Below, in pieces: positions 21,188 to 31,046 of a stretch of 64,000 nucleotides of DNA (the stretch's first letter is position 1; each line of letters opens with the position of its first letter). Location of the stretch: contig CAMIZK010000002.1 of assembly GCA_946403315.1 (NCBI GenBank), positions 1-64,000 on the forward strand, read 5' to 3'. The stretch is from an uncultured Bacteroidales bacterium (GTDB lineage Bacteria > Bacteroidota > Bacteroidia > Bacteroidales > Paludibacteraceae). The translations under genes and the position numbers were made by a program. The notes under the pieces are model-generated. The model had not been told where the DNA came from, did no database searches, and was given only the letters and a program-made list of their open reading frames with translations.

Positions 21188-22092
21188 AAGGCTACTGCTG
21201 TTTGTGCCGCTAAACGGGCGTTATTAAGAACCAGTTGTATGTTTGCTGCCAGACTATCACCGCCTGTCAGATCTTTCACTTTCGCCAAAAGGAACGGCGT
21301 ACATTGTTTGCCGTGTATTCCGGCGGCATCCATCTCCTGTAGTGCTTTCTCTATCGCTGCATCGATCACATCTTTCGGCATGGAATACTGTTCCGGAATG
21401 GGGTTGGTAACCAGCATACCGCCCTTCAGGTCACAGTCGATCTTGGCCTTGAAAGCCGCAGCCAGTTCTTGTGGCGTATCGATACGGTAATCCACTTTAA
21501 ATCCGCTGTGACGGGTATAGAAAGCCGGTAACTCTTCCGTCTGATAACCGATCACGGGCACACCCTTGGTCTCCAGATACTCCAGAGTCAAACCCAGATC
21601 CAAGATCGACTTGGCGCCTGCACAGATCACCATCACCGGTGTCTGCGCCAGTTCTTCGAGGTCTGCGGAGATATCAAAGGTCTGCTGCGCACCGCGGTGA
21701 ACACCACCGATGCCGCCGGTAGCAAAGATCTTAATCCCGGCCATGGCCGCAATGATCATCGTGGTGGTAACCGTTGTCGCACCGTCCTCTTTACGGGCCA
21801 CTAACACCGGCAGATCACGACGGGAAGCTTTGATCACCGCCTGACCTTTCTTTCCCAAATACTCAATCTCCTCCGGTGTACAACCGGCTTTGAGTTGACC
21901 ACCGATAATCGCGATCGTAGCCGGCACGGCACCGTTATCACGAATGGTCTGCTCCACTCGCAACGCCGTCTCCACGTTCTGCGGATACGGCATACCGTGA
22001 CTGATGATCGTGGACTCCAAAGCTACCACCGGTTTACCGGCGTTCAAGGCTGCCTGCACTTCAGGCGATATAGATAGGTATTTATTCATCAT
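21175..22092 (-). CDS. psuG: Pseudouridine-5'-phosphate glycosidase
   Basis: VALESTIISHGMPYPQNVE; GGVHRGAQQTFDISADLEEL; CAGAKSILDLGLTLEYLETKGVPVIGYQT. Confidence 0.95.
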   Translation of the reverse strand: MMNKYLSISPEVQAALNAGKPVVALESTIISHGMPYPQNVETALRVEQTIRDNGAVPATIAIIGGQLKAGCTPEEIEYLGKKGQAVIKASRRDLPVLVARKEDGATTVTTTMIIAAMAGIKIFATGGIGGVHRGAQQTFDISADLEELAQTPVMVICAGAKSILDLGLTLEYLETKGVPVIGYQTEELPAFYTRHSGFKVDYRIDTPQELAAAFKAKIDCDLKGGMLVTNPIPEQYSMPKDVIDAAIEKALQEMDAAGIHGKQCTPFLLAKVKDLTGGDSLAANIQLVLNNARLAAQTAVALCEK

Positions 22093-22985
22093 AATAGGAT
22101 ATTTGCAATTTCCGGATTCACCGCTTTGTTACTCATCAAGGTCGCTCTGGCGGCCATCAGACCGTATTGTGCCGTTTGCGGAAAGGCAATTCCTTTGCTA
22201 TACGCATACACCACACCTGCCAGGAAAGCATCTCCGGCGCCTGTGGTATTGACGATCTCACCGGGTAAAATAGGGAATAACCATTCTTCCGCTGCATTGC
22301 GGCAGTAAACACCTTCTCCGCTCAGCGTGATATACACATGCGCTACACCTAAGTTCAGCAATGCCTGCGCTGCTTCGGCATAGGTAGTGGTATTCGTCAC
22401 TGCCAACGCTTCTTTGAGGTTCAACTTAAGCGTATGCAGGTACGGCAGCTTCATTTTCTTCAATGCATTGATTACACGGTGCGCTTTGGTCGAACTGACG
22501 CCGTCCACAAACAACGGAGCTGTCACGTTCTCCATCAACCACCGCAATGCGTCTTCACCTATATTCGCGTCGGCCACCACAAACTCCGCCTTATTAATCT
22601 CTCCGGCACGTTTCTCCAGCCATTCCGGCGTGATGCACTTAACCGCCTCCGTATCGGCCACCGCCGCGATCATCTCTCCTCCATGGTTATTGATGCACAG
22701 ATAGATGCCGGAACGCTGACTCGAATCCCGTTCTGACAAATGAACATCAATCCCCTGCTGCTTGCAATGGTCATGCAGCAAACCACCAAAGAGATCTCCG
22801 CCAAAGACCGTCAACAACTGTGTACGAGCACCTAACAAGGAGAGGTTATGCGCAATATTACGCGCCACACCGCCGTAACCCACCTCTATATGACCGGGAT
22901 TGGAATCCGCAGCAATAAAAGCATCATTCAGCGTAGCCGACATATCGACATTTGCACCACCGATAACCGAAATAAGCGTTTCCAT
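22089..22985 (-). CDS. psuK: PfkB-family kinase, probable pseudouridine kinase
   Basis: METLISVIGGANVDMSA; GYGGVARNIAHNLSLLG; NTTGAGDAFLAG; 4-bp overlap with psuG. ORF-track start (23105) is over-extended. Confidence 0.88.
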   Translation of the reverse strand: METLISVIGGANVDMSATLNDAFIAADSNPGHIEVGYGGVARNIAHNLSLLGARTQLLTVFGGDLFGGLLHDHCKQQGIDVHLSERDSSQRSGIYLCINNHGGEMIAAVADTEAVKCITPEWLEKRAGEINKAEFVVADANIGEDALRWLMENVTAPLFVDGVSSTKAHRVINALKKMKLPYLHTLKLNLKEALAVTNTTTYAEAAQALLNLGVAHVYITLSGEGVYCRNAAEEWLFPILPGEIVNTTGAGDAFLAGVVYAYSKGIAFPQTAQYGLMAARATLMSNKAVNPEIANILL

Positions 22986-23064
22986 GATAACATTTACCAT
23001 TTTCGGGTGCAAAGGTACAAAAATTTTTTGAAATATGCAAAAGAAATTTGAATTTTTATACCTA

Positions 23065-23144
23065 AATCTACATAAAACAAAGAAGGTTGTCTCCCGACAA
23101 CCCAATCTTTTTACTTAACCTTAAATCTAATACCATGAAAAACA
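23065..23144 (-). ncRNA. Putative short transcript/leader ending in a hairpin
   Basis: Minus-strand promoter TTTG-N20-TACTTTTG (plus caaaagta 23150-23157), then ...CATGGTATTAGATTTAAGGTTAAG..., GGTTGTC-tccc-GACAACC stem (23085-23102) and T-rich tail. Confidence 0.5.
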
Positions 23145-23265
23145 CGGTGCAAAAGTACTGCTTTTTGGCGATATGACCAAATATTTTTGCGAAAAAGTGT
23201 TAAAAAACATAAAATTGTTCAATTCACTTTGCAAAATATCGCCATTTTAGCGTAAATGCAACATT

Positions 23266-23946
23266 TTATTTTTCATCCAATAAATCGGGCCTTCTTTCCC
23301 GTGTATGGGCTAAAGACTGCTCATAATTCCACTCTTCGATCTTCGCTTGGTGACCGCTCAGCAGGATCTCCGGCACTTTCCATCCTTTGTACTCCGCCGG
23401 ACGTGTATAAACCCCTGCTTCCAGCAAGCCGTCTTGAAAAGAATCGTTCAATGCACTCTCCACGTCACCTAAGGCACCGGGTAACAGACGTACGATCGCG
23501 TCCGTCATCATCGCAGCCGGCATCTCACCGCCGGTTAACACAAAATCACCGATACTGTACTCACGCGTAATCAGATGATCCCGTACACGTTGATCGACAC
23601 CCTTATAGTGACCGCACAGGATGATGATGTTCTCCTTCAACGAAAGACCGTTTGCTGCTTTCTGATCAAAACGTTCACCATCCGGCGCCGTGAAGATAAT
23701 CTCGTCATAATGCCGTTCGGAAGTCAGATGACTGATCAAACGGTCAATCGGTTCAATCTGCAGCACCATACCGGCACTGAACCCAAAGGCATAATCATCA
23801 ATCTTACGGTGCTTGTCCAAGGTCCAATCCCGTAAGTTATGCACGTAGATCTCACAAAGACCTTTGGTCTTCGCCCGTTGGATGATCGAATGGTTTAACG
23901 GAGACTCCAACAACTCCGGACAAGCAGAAATAATATCAATTCGCAT
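23266..23946 (-). CDS. trmD: tRNA (guanine37-N1) methyltransferase
   Basis: [68 protein letters not shown]. Confidence 0.96.
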   Translation of the reverse strand: MRIDIISACPELLESPLNHSIIQRAKTKGLCEIYVHNLRDWTLDKHRKIDDYAFGFSAGMVLQIEPIDRLISHLTSERHYDEIIFTAPDGERFDQKAANGLSLKENIIILCGHYKGVDQRVRDHLITREYSIGDFVLTGGEMPAAMMTDAIVRLLPGALGDVESALNDSFQDGLLEAGVYTRPAEYKGWKVPEILLSGHQAKIEEWNYEQSLAHTRERRPDLLDEK

Positions 23947-23978
23947 ACAATCTCAAATATCCAATTTCCAATATCCCG

Positions 23979-24221
23979 TCAGGGAACGGGATCATACCCT
24001 GCTCCTCCCCACGGATGACAACGACAGATCCGTTTGATGCCTAACCAACCGCCTTTGAATATCCCGTGTTTCATCACCGCTTCCACCATATACTGGCTGC
24101 ATGTCGGTGTATAACGGCAGGATGGCGGTGTCAACGGCGAAATGAATACCCGGTAAAAATAGACCGGTATAAGAAAAATTTTCCTTACGCCCTTTCGGAT
24201 ATCTTCTTTAGTGATTTGCAT
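23979..24221 (-). CDS. yidD: Membrane protein insertion efficiency factor
   Basis: [59 protein letters not shown]. Confidence 0.96.
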   Translation of the reverse strand: MQITKEDIRKGVRKIFLIPVYFYRVFISPLTPPSCRYTPTCSQYMVEAVMKHGIFKGGWLGIKRICRCHPWGGAGYDPVP

Positions 24222-24532
24222 ATGGCCTTCTCTACTACTGCGTAGGATTGCTCTTCTTTATCCATATAATTGAAGGCGATCAGATAATGCTTTTCGCCTA
24301 ACATATCCTGATGCAACCGATACGCTTCCCGCATCAGACGACGCAGATGATTGCGCTTGACGGCCCGTTTGAAGAGTGATTTGGGTGCCCATACCAGCAC
24401 TTGCGTCTGTTCCTCCGTTTCCTGAAAACACACCCTCAGCGGCCACGCCGTAAAGCGTTTCCCTTCTTTGTACAGTTGCGCAATACGCATCTGTCCGCAG
24501 AGTTTGTTATCTTTAGGAAAACCGTTCGCCAT
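24185..24532 (-). CDS. rnpA: Ribonuclease P protein component
   Basis: [41 protein letters not shown]. Confidence 0.93.
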   Translation of the reverse strand: MANGFPKDNKLCGQMRIAQLYKEGKRFTAWPLRVCFQETEEQTQVLVWAPKSLFKRAVKRNHLRRLMREAYRLHQDMLGEKHYLIAFNYMDKEEQSYAVVEKAICKSLKKISERA

Positions 24533-24552
24533 TCGCCTTTCGCCGTTCGCCC

Positions 24553-25299
24553 TTATTGATTCTTCTCCAGATAATCCGCAATCGCCATAGGAAGCGAAGC
24601 AAATGCTTTTCCTTGACCGGCCTCAATATCTACGCGGTAACCGTTTTCTTCCAGTGCCCGAATCGTACCTTCACCAAAAGCGGCGATCAGCGTCTTACCC
24701 TGTTTCCAGGTAGGGAAGTTATCCATCAGCGAAGTGACACCTGCCGGGGTGAACAGGGCAATCATATCGTAATCAAACGGCATCTCTTTCGGCCACGGAG
24801 TAGTCACCGTACGGTACATGATCGCCGGCGTAACCTCAATACCGTTCTGCGCAAACATATTCAGCTGCTCATCGTTATGGATGTCGGAAAGCACCATCAT
24901 GTACCGCTCATTCGGACGACGGCGCATAGCCGGTAACACATCCTCAAACTTATTACCCGTCTCCGGGAAGAAGACCTTGCGCTTGCGATAGTTGATGAAC
25001 TTCTGCAAGTACAAACCTACTTGTTCCGAATTGCAATAATAATGCATGCTGTCCGGTACGTTGATACGCATCTCCTCACACATGCGGAAGAAATGTTCCG
25101 CACCCAGACGGGAATTAAGAATCACCGCCGTATAATCCAACGGATTGATATGTTGCTGCCTGAACTCACGTGCCTCCAGTCCTTCGATATGAATGAACTG
25201 ATGATAGTCGCAATGCACATCGAACTGCTCTTCCAAGCGGTCGTATGGGTTATGCGGCGTCGTAGGACGCGGTTGAGAAAAAAGAATCTTTTTAATCAT
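24553..25299 (-). CDS. hemD: Uroporphyrinogen-III synthase
   Basis: MIKKILFSQPRPTTPHNPYDRLEEQFDVHCDYHQFIHIEG; FTPAGVTSLMDNFPTW; AAFGEGTIRALEENGYRV. ORF-track start is over-extended. Confidence 0.85.
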   Translation of the reverse strand: MIKKILFSQPRPTTPHNPYDRLEEQFDVHCDYHQFIHIEGLEAREFRQQHINPLDYTAVILNSRLGAEHFFRMCEEMRINVPDSMHYYCNSEQVGLYLQKFINYRKRKVFFPETGNKFEDVLPAMRRRPNERYMMVLSDIHNDEQLNMFAQNGIEVTPAIMYRTVTTPWPKEMPFDYDMIALFTPAGVTSLMDNFPTWKQGKTLIAAFGEGTIRALEENGYRVDIEAGQGKAFASLPMAIADYLEKNQ

Positions 25300-25949
25300 A
25301 TTTGGCTTATTATTTGATTCGATAACATATATACAAACATCCAAGGCAAGATCTCTACCGTCGCTATATATACCAACAGGTACAAGATCGCCCGAGGAGA
25401 ATGAACAAACTGACGGAATGCGCAGTAGATCCAGGTGGCTATAAACAGCACACCTATTCCACCGATGATCCAACGGTTCAATACCGGTTCTCCGAAACGC
25501 ATCAGAACCAGCGCAACCGGGTACAGCAGCAAGGTGCCTAAAGTCAGGATATTGCCGTAATGCTCATAACCGTTTCCAAACTGCTTACTCAAACGGAACG
25601 TATAGTCGGTTCCTATATTCATCAGCATCTTCACAACACTCACACCCAGCACGATGCCGAAGATCACCCAGAAGCCCGTGAATGAGAAACACTCCGTTCG
25701 GTTACAGCACAGATAGACAGCCATCGTGATCACACCTAACCGAAACAAAGTGATCATCAACTGGCCAACAAATGTGTTCGGTGACTCTTTGTACAACCGG
25801 TCTCCCTGCGCTGCTAACGAACTCTTTGCCTGCGTGATCACACCGGGTTGGAACAACTCAGCCACGATGCCGAACAGCAACAAGACCAACATCGTCCAAC
25901 CGCACCATACGGCACTCGCTGAAGATACTATGTGCGCTACACTCTCCAC
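25296..25949 (-). CDS. DUF4271-like membrane protein
   Basis: Multi-TM protein directly upstream of hemD, the usual Bacteroidales arrangement. Confidence 0.7.
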   Translation of the reverse strand: MESVAHIVSSASAVWCGWTMLVLLLFGIVAELFQPGVITQAKSSLAAQGDRLYKESPNTFVGQLMITLFRLGVITMAVYLCCNRTECFSFTGFWVIFGIVLGVSVVKMLMNIGTDYTFRLSKQFGNGYEHYGNILTLGTLLLYPVALVLMRFGEPVLNRWIIGGIGVLFIATWIYCAFRQFVHSPRAILYLLVYIATVEILPWMFVYMLSNQIISQI

Positions 25950-25950
25950 T

Positions 25951-27240
25951 TTATTTTTCTTCTTCCCACAGATAGAGTTTATCGCCCCGGCGGATCAGCG
26001 TGTCCGTCTTGATGGCAAAAAACTGACCTTTCTCCACGCGTTGCGTCAACTGTCCCTTATGGTCATGCATGTCGTGCACCGTGGTCTCATACACTCCGGT
26101 TGTCTCACCGGTAATGAGGATCTCCTGACCCTCTTCCATCGCATCTACGGCTTCCACCACAAATTCCGCCACACTCAGGTTCTTGAAGAAATTGGTGCAT
26201 TTCGCGGCATACACTTTCTTCCGCGTTGCCTTGTTGCCATACGAATGGGTCCATTCGCCCAGTTTCTGTCCCTGGTAATAGCCGTCCCAAAAACCGCGAT
26301 TGAACACCCGGCTCAACCGTTCGTTCCAATCCGCAATCTTTGCCTCAATCCCTTCGCCATTCGCCCATTCGCCGTTATACCAAGCTTCAACTGCCTCACG
26401 GTAACACTTAACCACCGTACTCACATACTCCGCTCCGCGTGCCCGGCCTTCGATCTTCAGCACCCGCACTCCGGCATCCAGCATCTTGTTCAGGAAATGA
26501 ATCGTCTTCAGATCCTTCGGCGACATGATATACTGGTTATCGATATCCAGTTCCAGATCGGAACTCTTGTCCTTCACCGTGTAACCGCGGCGGCAGACTT
26601 GTACACAAGCGCCTCTATTGGCACTCATTCCGTAGTTATTCAGACTCAGATAACATTTTCCGCTGACGGCCATACACAGCGCACCGTGACAGAACATCTC
26701 AATCCGTATCGGTTGACCGCTCTTTCCACAGATATGCTGCTCCTGGATATCATGATAAATAGAAGCTACCTGCGCCATGTTCAACTCCCGTGCCAGCACC
26801 ACTACATCGGCAAACTGCGCGTAGAACTTAAGCGCCTCGGTGTTGGCGATATTGAGTTGCGTGGACAGATGGACTTCCTGACCAATCGCATTCGCATACT
26901 GCATCACCGCGATATCACTCGCAATCACCGCATCCACACCCACCGCATGCGCCTTATCGACAATCTCACGCATCAGCGGCAGATCTTCCGGATACATGAC
27001 GGTGTTCACTGTCAGGTAGGTCTTCACACCCGCTTCCCGACAGGTCTTCACAATAGTAGCCATATCGTCCGTAGTGAAGTTCACCGAACTGCGTGCACGC
27101 ATGTTCAGATGCTCGATACCGAAATAGACACTGGTAGCCCCGGCCTGTATCGCCGCAGCCAAACTCTCCCAGCATCCTACCGGAGCCATGATCTCTATCC
27201 GTTCGTCTTTCGCCATTAACCTTTCGCCGTTATAAGCCAT
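25951..27240 (-). CDS. Peptidase U32 family protein (TrhP-like)
   Basis: [54 protein letters not shown]. Confidence 0.93.
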   Translation of the reverse strand: MAYNGERLMAKDERIEIMAPVGCWESLAAAIQAGATSVYFGIEHLNMRARSSVNFTTDDMATIVKTCREAGVKTYLTVNTVMYPEDLPLMREIVDKAHAVGVDAVIASDIAVMQYANAIGQEVHLSTQLNIANTEALKFYAQFADVVVLARELNMAQVASIYHDIQEQHICGKSGQPIRIEMFCHGALCMAVSGKCYLSLNNYGMSANRGACVQVCRRGYTVKDKSSDLELDIDNQYIMSPKDLKTIHFLNKMLDAGVRVLKIEGRARGAEYVSTVVKCYREAVEAWYNGEWANGEGIEAKIADWNERLSRVFNRGFWDGYYQGQKLGEWTHSYGNKATRKKVYAAKCTNFFKNLSVAEFVVEAVDAMEEGQEILITGETTGVYETTVHDMHDHKGQLTQRVEKGQFFAIKTDTLIRRGDKLYLWEEEK

Positions 27241-28220
27241 TCTGCAATTTGCACGGCATTGAGTGCCGCGCCTTTACGGATCTGGTCACTTACGCACCAG
27301 AAACTTAAACCGTTTTCATCACTGAGGTCTTTACGGATTCGCCCGATAAACACCTCGTCCTTACCGCTCAAAAACAGCGGCATAGGGTATATCTTATTCT
27401 CCGGTTCGTCCATCAGCACGCATCCTTGCGCCTTCGCAAACGCTTCACGTGCCGCAGCTACACTCACCGGTTCTTCTGTTTCAATCCAAATACTCTCGCT
27501 GTGTGCGCGCAGCGACGGAACGCGGACACAAGTCGCACTCACCTTCACATCCGAGTGCATGATCTTCCGCGTCTCGTGGAACATCTTCATCTCCTCTTTC
27601 GTGTAACCGTTGGCGGTAAACACATCGATATGCGGAATGAGGTTGTACGCTAACTGATAGGCGAACTTATTCACCTCCACTTCTTCCCCGTTCAGCACCT
27701 GACGATATTGGTTCTCCAACTCCTTCATCGCCTGTGCGCCGGCACCCGAAGCGGCCTGATAGGTTGCCACATGTACCCGGCGAATATGCGAGATCTTCTC
27801 TATCGCCTGCAAGGCTACTACCATCTGTATCGTCGTGCAGTTGGGATTGGCGATGATGTTCCTCGGCCGGTTCAACGCATCAGCGGCGTTCACCTCCGGC
27901 ACTACCAACGGCACATCCTCCTCCATACGGAAAGCGGAGGAGTTATCGATCATGATCGCGCCAAAACGGGTGATATCCTCTGCGTACGCACGTGACACGC
28001 CTGCGCCTGCGGAGACAAAAGCAATATCGACGCCCTTAAAAGCGTCGTCATGTTGCAGTAACCGTACTTCGTACTCCTTGCCTGCAAATCCATATTTTCT
28101 GCCGGCACTCCGTTCCGATCCGAATAACCTCAGTTCGGAAACCGGGAATTGCCGCTGTTCGAGAACAGCCAGCAACTCCTGTCCGACGGCGCCCGAGGCG
28201 CCTACGATAGCTATTACCAT
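27216..28220 (-). CDS. asd: Aspartate-semialdehyde dehydrogenase
   Basis: [63 protein letters not shown]. Confidence 0.96.
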   Translation of the reverse strand: MVIAIVGASGAVGQELLAVLEQRQFPVSELRLFGSERSAGRKYGFAGKEYEVRLLQHDDAFKGVDIAFVSAGAGVSRAYAEDITRFGAIMIDNSSAFRMEEDVPLVVPEVNAADALNRPRNIIANPNCTTIQMVVALQAIEKISHIRRVHVATYQAASGAGAQAMKELENQYRQVLNGEEVEVNKFAYQLAYNLIPHIDVFTANGYTKEEMKMFHETRKIMHSDVKVSATCVRVPSLRAHSESIWIETEEPVSVAAAREAFAKAQGCVLMDEPENKIYPMPLFLSGKDEVFIGRIRKDLSDENGLSFWCVSDQIRKGAALNAVQIAEWLITAKG

Positions 28221-28222
28221 AC

Positions 28223-28417
28223 TTAAGCCAAAGCTACGATGGTGTCAGCCTCTTCTACCGTAAAGGTCAGTTTGCCTTCACGAGCCAACCAACCGAGAGC
28301 CAAGTACAGCTCCTCGTTTTTCAGTTTGGTAGCTTTCTTCAGTGCCTTGATTCCTTGTGCACCGTTCTCCAATGCACCCCATACCTGGCCTGCATTCTCT
28401 CCGATTTTCTGAATCAT
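28223..28417 (-). CDS. Winged helix-turn-helix small protein
   Basis: [45 protein letters not shown]. Confidence 0.8.
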   Translation of the reverse strand: MIQKIGENAGQVWGALENGAQGIKALKKATKLKNEELYLALGWLAREGKLTFTVEEADTIVALA

Positions 28418-28463
28418 AATACCTTAAACAAATTTCTAGTGACTAATGGAGTGAGTCTTAGGG

Positions 28464-29723
28464 TCACTCTTCCCATTTCTTGAACACCAGGCAGGCGTTG
28501 TGTCCGCCGAAACCGAAGGTGTTACTCAATGCATATTTGATATCGCGCTTCTGCGCTTTGTCAAATGTAAAGTTAATGCGGTAGTCTATCTCCTCATCCT
28601 TGTCCTCCGGATCATGGTTGATCGTCGGCGGGATGATACCGTCTTTCAACGCCATCACACACGTCAACGCTTCCACAGCGCCCGTCGCACCGATCAGGTG
28701 ACCGGTCATCGACTTCGTCGAATCCAGGTTCATCTCATACACATGCTCTCCGAACACACGCTGGATTGCCTTGATCTCCGTCACGTCTCCTAACGGAGTG
28801 GACGTACCGTGCGTATTGATGAAATCGACCTGTTCCGGTTGTAATCCCGCATCTTTCAATGCCAGACGCATCACACGCTCTGCCCCCTTTCCTTCCGGAT
28901 CCGGTGCCGTCATATGATACGCGTCCGACGTCATACCCTCACCGATCACCTCCGCATAGATCTTGGCACCACGAGCCTTTGCATGCTCGTATTCTTCCAG
29001 AATCAGACAAGCCGCACCTTCGCCCAACACAAATCCGTCACGGGATTTGGAGAACGGACGACTCGCATGCTCAGGATCATCGTTACGGGTAGACAAGGCA
29101 TGTAAGGAGTTAAATCCACCGATTGTCGCTTGCGTCACTACCGCTTCGGCACCACCGGTCAGCAGCACCTCCGCATGTCCCAGACGGATCTGGTCGTACG
29201 CACACGACACGGCGTGAGATGACGAAGAGCAGGCTGTGCTGACAGAAAAACTCAAACCTCCCAATCCGAAACGAATGGAGATCTGACCGGCTGCGATACT
29301 CGGAATGGACTTCGGAATCATGAACGGATTGAAACGGGGGACACCGTCGCCCTCCGCAAACTGGTACAACTCCTGCTCCATGGACTGCAAACCTCCCATG
29401 CCGCTGCCCCAAACGACACCGACACGGCTGCGGTCCTCTTTCTCCAAGTCCAGACCGCTGTCCTTCAATGCTTCGTCTGCTACGCAAACGGAGAACTGCG
29501 CATAGCGGTCCATCTTACGCGCCTCTTTCTTGTCAATCACTGCCGTCGGATCAAAACCTTTCACCTCACCGGCAAAGCGAGTCTTGAAATTCGTGGCATC
29601 AAAAGCCGTGATCGGCGCAATACCGTTCACACCGTTCACCAAGCCTTGCCACGTCTCCTGAGCGGAATTACCTAAGGGAGTAACCGCTCCCAGACCCGTT
29701 ATCACTACTCTTCTTAATTGCAT
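28464..29723 (-). CDS. fabF: 3-oxoacyl-[acyl-carrier-protein] synthase II
   Basis: RRVVITGLGAVTPLGNSAQETWQGL; STACSSSSHA; NTHGTSTPLGD; GHLIGATGAVEAL. Confidence 0.97.
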   Translation of the reverse strand: MQLRRVVITGLGAVTPLGNSAQETWQGLVNGVNGIAPITAFDATNFKTRFAGEVKGFDPTAVIDKKEARKMDRYAQFSVCVADEALKDSGLDLEKEDRSRVGVVWGSGMGGLQSMEQELYQFAEGDGVPRFNPFMIPKSIPSIAAGQISIRFGLGGLSFSVSTACSSSSHAVSCAYDQIRLGHAEVLLTGGAEAVVTQATIGGFNSLHALSTRNDDPEHASRPFSKSRDGFVLGEGAACLILEEYEHAKARGAKIYAEVIGEGMTSDAYHMTAPDPEGKGAERVMRLALKDAGLQPEQVDFINTHGTSTPLGDVTEIKAIQRVFGEHVYEMNLDSTKSMTGHLIGATGAVEALTCVMALKDGIIPPTINHDPEDKDEEIDYRINFTFDKAQKRDIKYALSNTFGFGGHNACLVFKKWEE

Positions 29724-29801
29724 CTCGTCTTACCTTGTCTATAAAAAGCAGGCGAGCTTACAGTTTTGCCCGTAAACTCGCTTACAAATGTGAAAAGAAT
29801 A

Positions 29802-30041
29802 TTACTTGCCTAATTTCTCTTCTACATAAGCGATAGCATCGCCTACGGTAGCAATCTTCTGAGCATCCTCGTCCGGAATCTGGATATCAAACTCCTTCTC
29901 GAACTCCATGATCATTTCTACGGTATCCAACGAGTCAGCACCGAGATCGGTCTGAAAGTTAGCCTCGTTTACAACTTGCGACTCTTCAACGCCCAGTTTA
30001 TCAGCAATAATTGCTTTTACTTTTGCATCAATTTCTGCCAT
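29802..30041 (-). CDS. acpP: Acyl carrier protein
   Basis: [40 protein letters not shown]. Confidence 0.97.
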   Translation of the reverse strand: MAEIDAKVKAIIADKLGVEESQVVNEANFQTDLGADSLDTVEMIMEFEKEFDIQIPDEDAQKIATVGDAIAYVEEKLGK

Positions 30042-30170
30042 AATACTAATTCTTTAAAAGTTAATATGTATGTGTGTTTTTATTTTTCTATTTCCGCTCT
30101 TTCATATTCGTTTTATTGAAAAAGCGTGCAAAGTTAATGCTTTTTTTTGACATGAGCAAATTTTTTTGTC

Positions 30171-31010
30171 TTATTTTTCTTTTTTGTCACTTAAATATAG
30201 CATTATTTTGCCTAAATACTCCCCTTGCTTCTTCATTTGGCGCAAAGGAATGTCTTTTCCGTCCAGGTTCTTAACCGTCGTATCCGTCACCAACTGATGG
30301 GTATGACCGCCGATCACCACGTCGATATTCCGGGTCTTGCCCACCATCTCCAGATCGTACGGTTCACCCGGTCCGTGCTGCTTCGTGCCCTGATGGCTCA
30401 AACAGATCACCACGTCGCATCCCTGTGCCCGTAAGGTATCCGCCATCTGCTGCGGAATATCATACGAAGGACCTAAATAACGGACTCCCACAAAATTCTC
30501 ATCGTCGATCACCGAGTACGGATAGCATCCCAAACCGAACACACCTACCTTCACGCCTTTGCGCTCCAGAATCACGTACGGTTGCGTCAGACCCTCCAAG
30601 GGTGTACCCGTGAAATCATAGTTCGCACACACAATCGGGAAATGGGCGCGTTTCAACACCATCGCCAAAGTGTCCAAACCGTTATCGAACTCATGGTTGC
30701 CTAACGTAGCTGCATCGTATTTCATCCAGTTCATCGCATCCATCTCCACGCGGCCGTTGAAATAATTGAAATACGGTGTACCCTGACTGAAGTCACCGGC
30801 GTCCAGCAGAATCATATCCGGATCCAGCGCACGCTCTTTGTTGATCAACCCCATGCGACGGGCGTAACCGCCTCTACCGGATTTCTTATCCGGTAATATA
30901 CGCGAATGCGTATCGTTCGTATGCAGGATCGTTAACTTAACACTCTCCGCACTCTGCTTGCCGCAGGCTACCAGCAGCACTGCTAACAAAAGGAAACCAA
31001 ATTTTTTCAT
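30171..31010 (-). CDS. 5'-nucleotidase N-terminal metallophosphatase lipoprotein
   Basis: Lipobox LLVAC; LTILHTNDTHSRI; DAGDFSQGTPYFN; TLGNHEFDNG; VIGGHTHQ. Confidence 0.92.
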   Translation of the reverse strand: MKKFGFLLLAVLLVACGKQSAESVKLTILHTNDTHSRILPDKKSGRGGYARRMGLINKERALDPDMILLDAGDFSQGTPYFNYFNGRVEMDAMNWMKYDAATLGNHEFDNGLDTLAMVLKRAHFPIVCANYDFTGTPLEGLTQPYVILERKGVKVGVFGLGCYPYSVIDDENFVGVRYLGPSYDIPQQMADTLRAQGCDVVICLSHQGTKQHGPGEPYDLEMVGKTRNIDVVIGGHTHQLVTDTTVKNLDGKDIPLRQMKKQGEYLGKIMLYLSDKKEK

Positions 31011-31046
31011 ATGTCTTATGTCTTTTGTCTTTCGACTTTTGTCTTC

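Noticed and set aside
25726-27219. 497-aa plus-strand ORF opposite the U32 peptidase and DUF4271 genes
   Set aside because: Antisense shadow of clearly conserved minus-strand genes; no recognisable family, His/Arg/Thr-rich composition typical of antisense frames.
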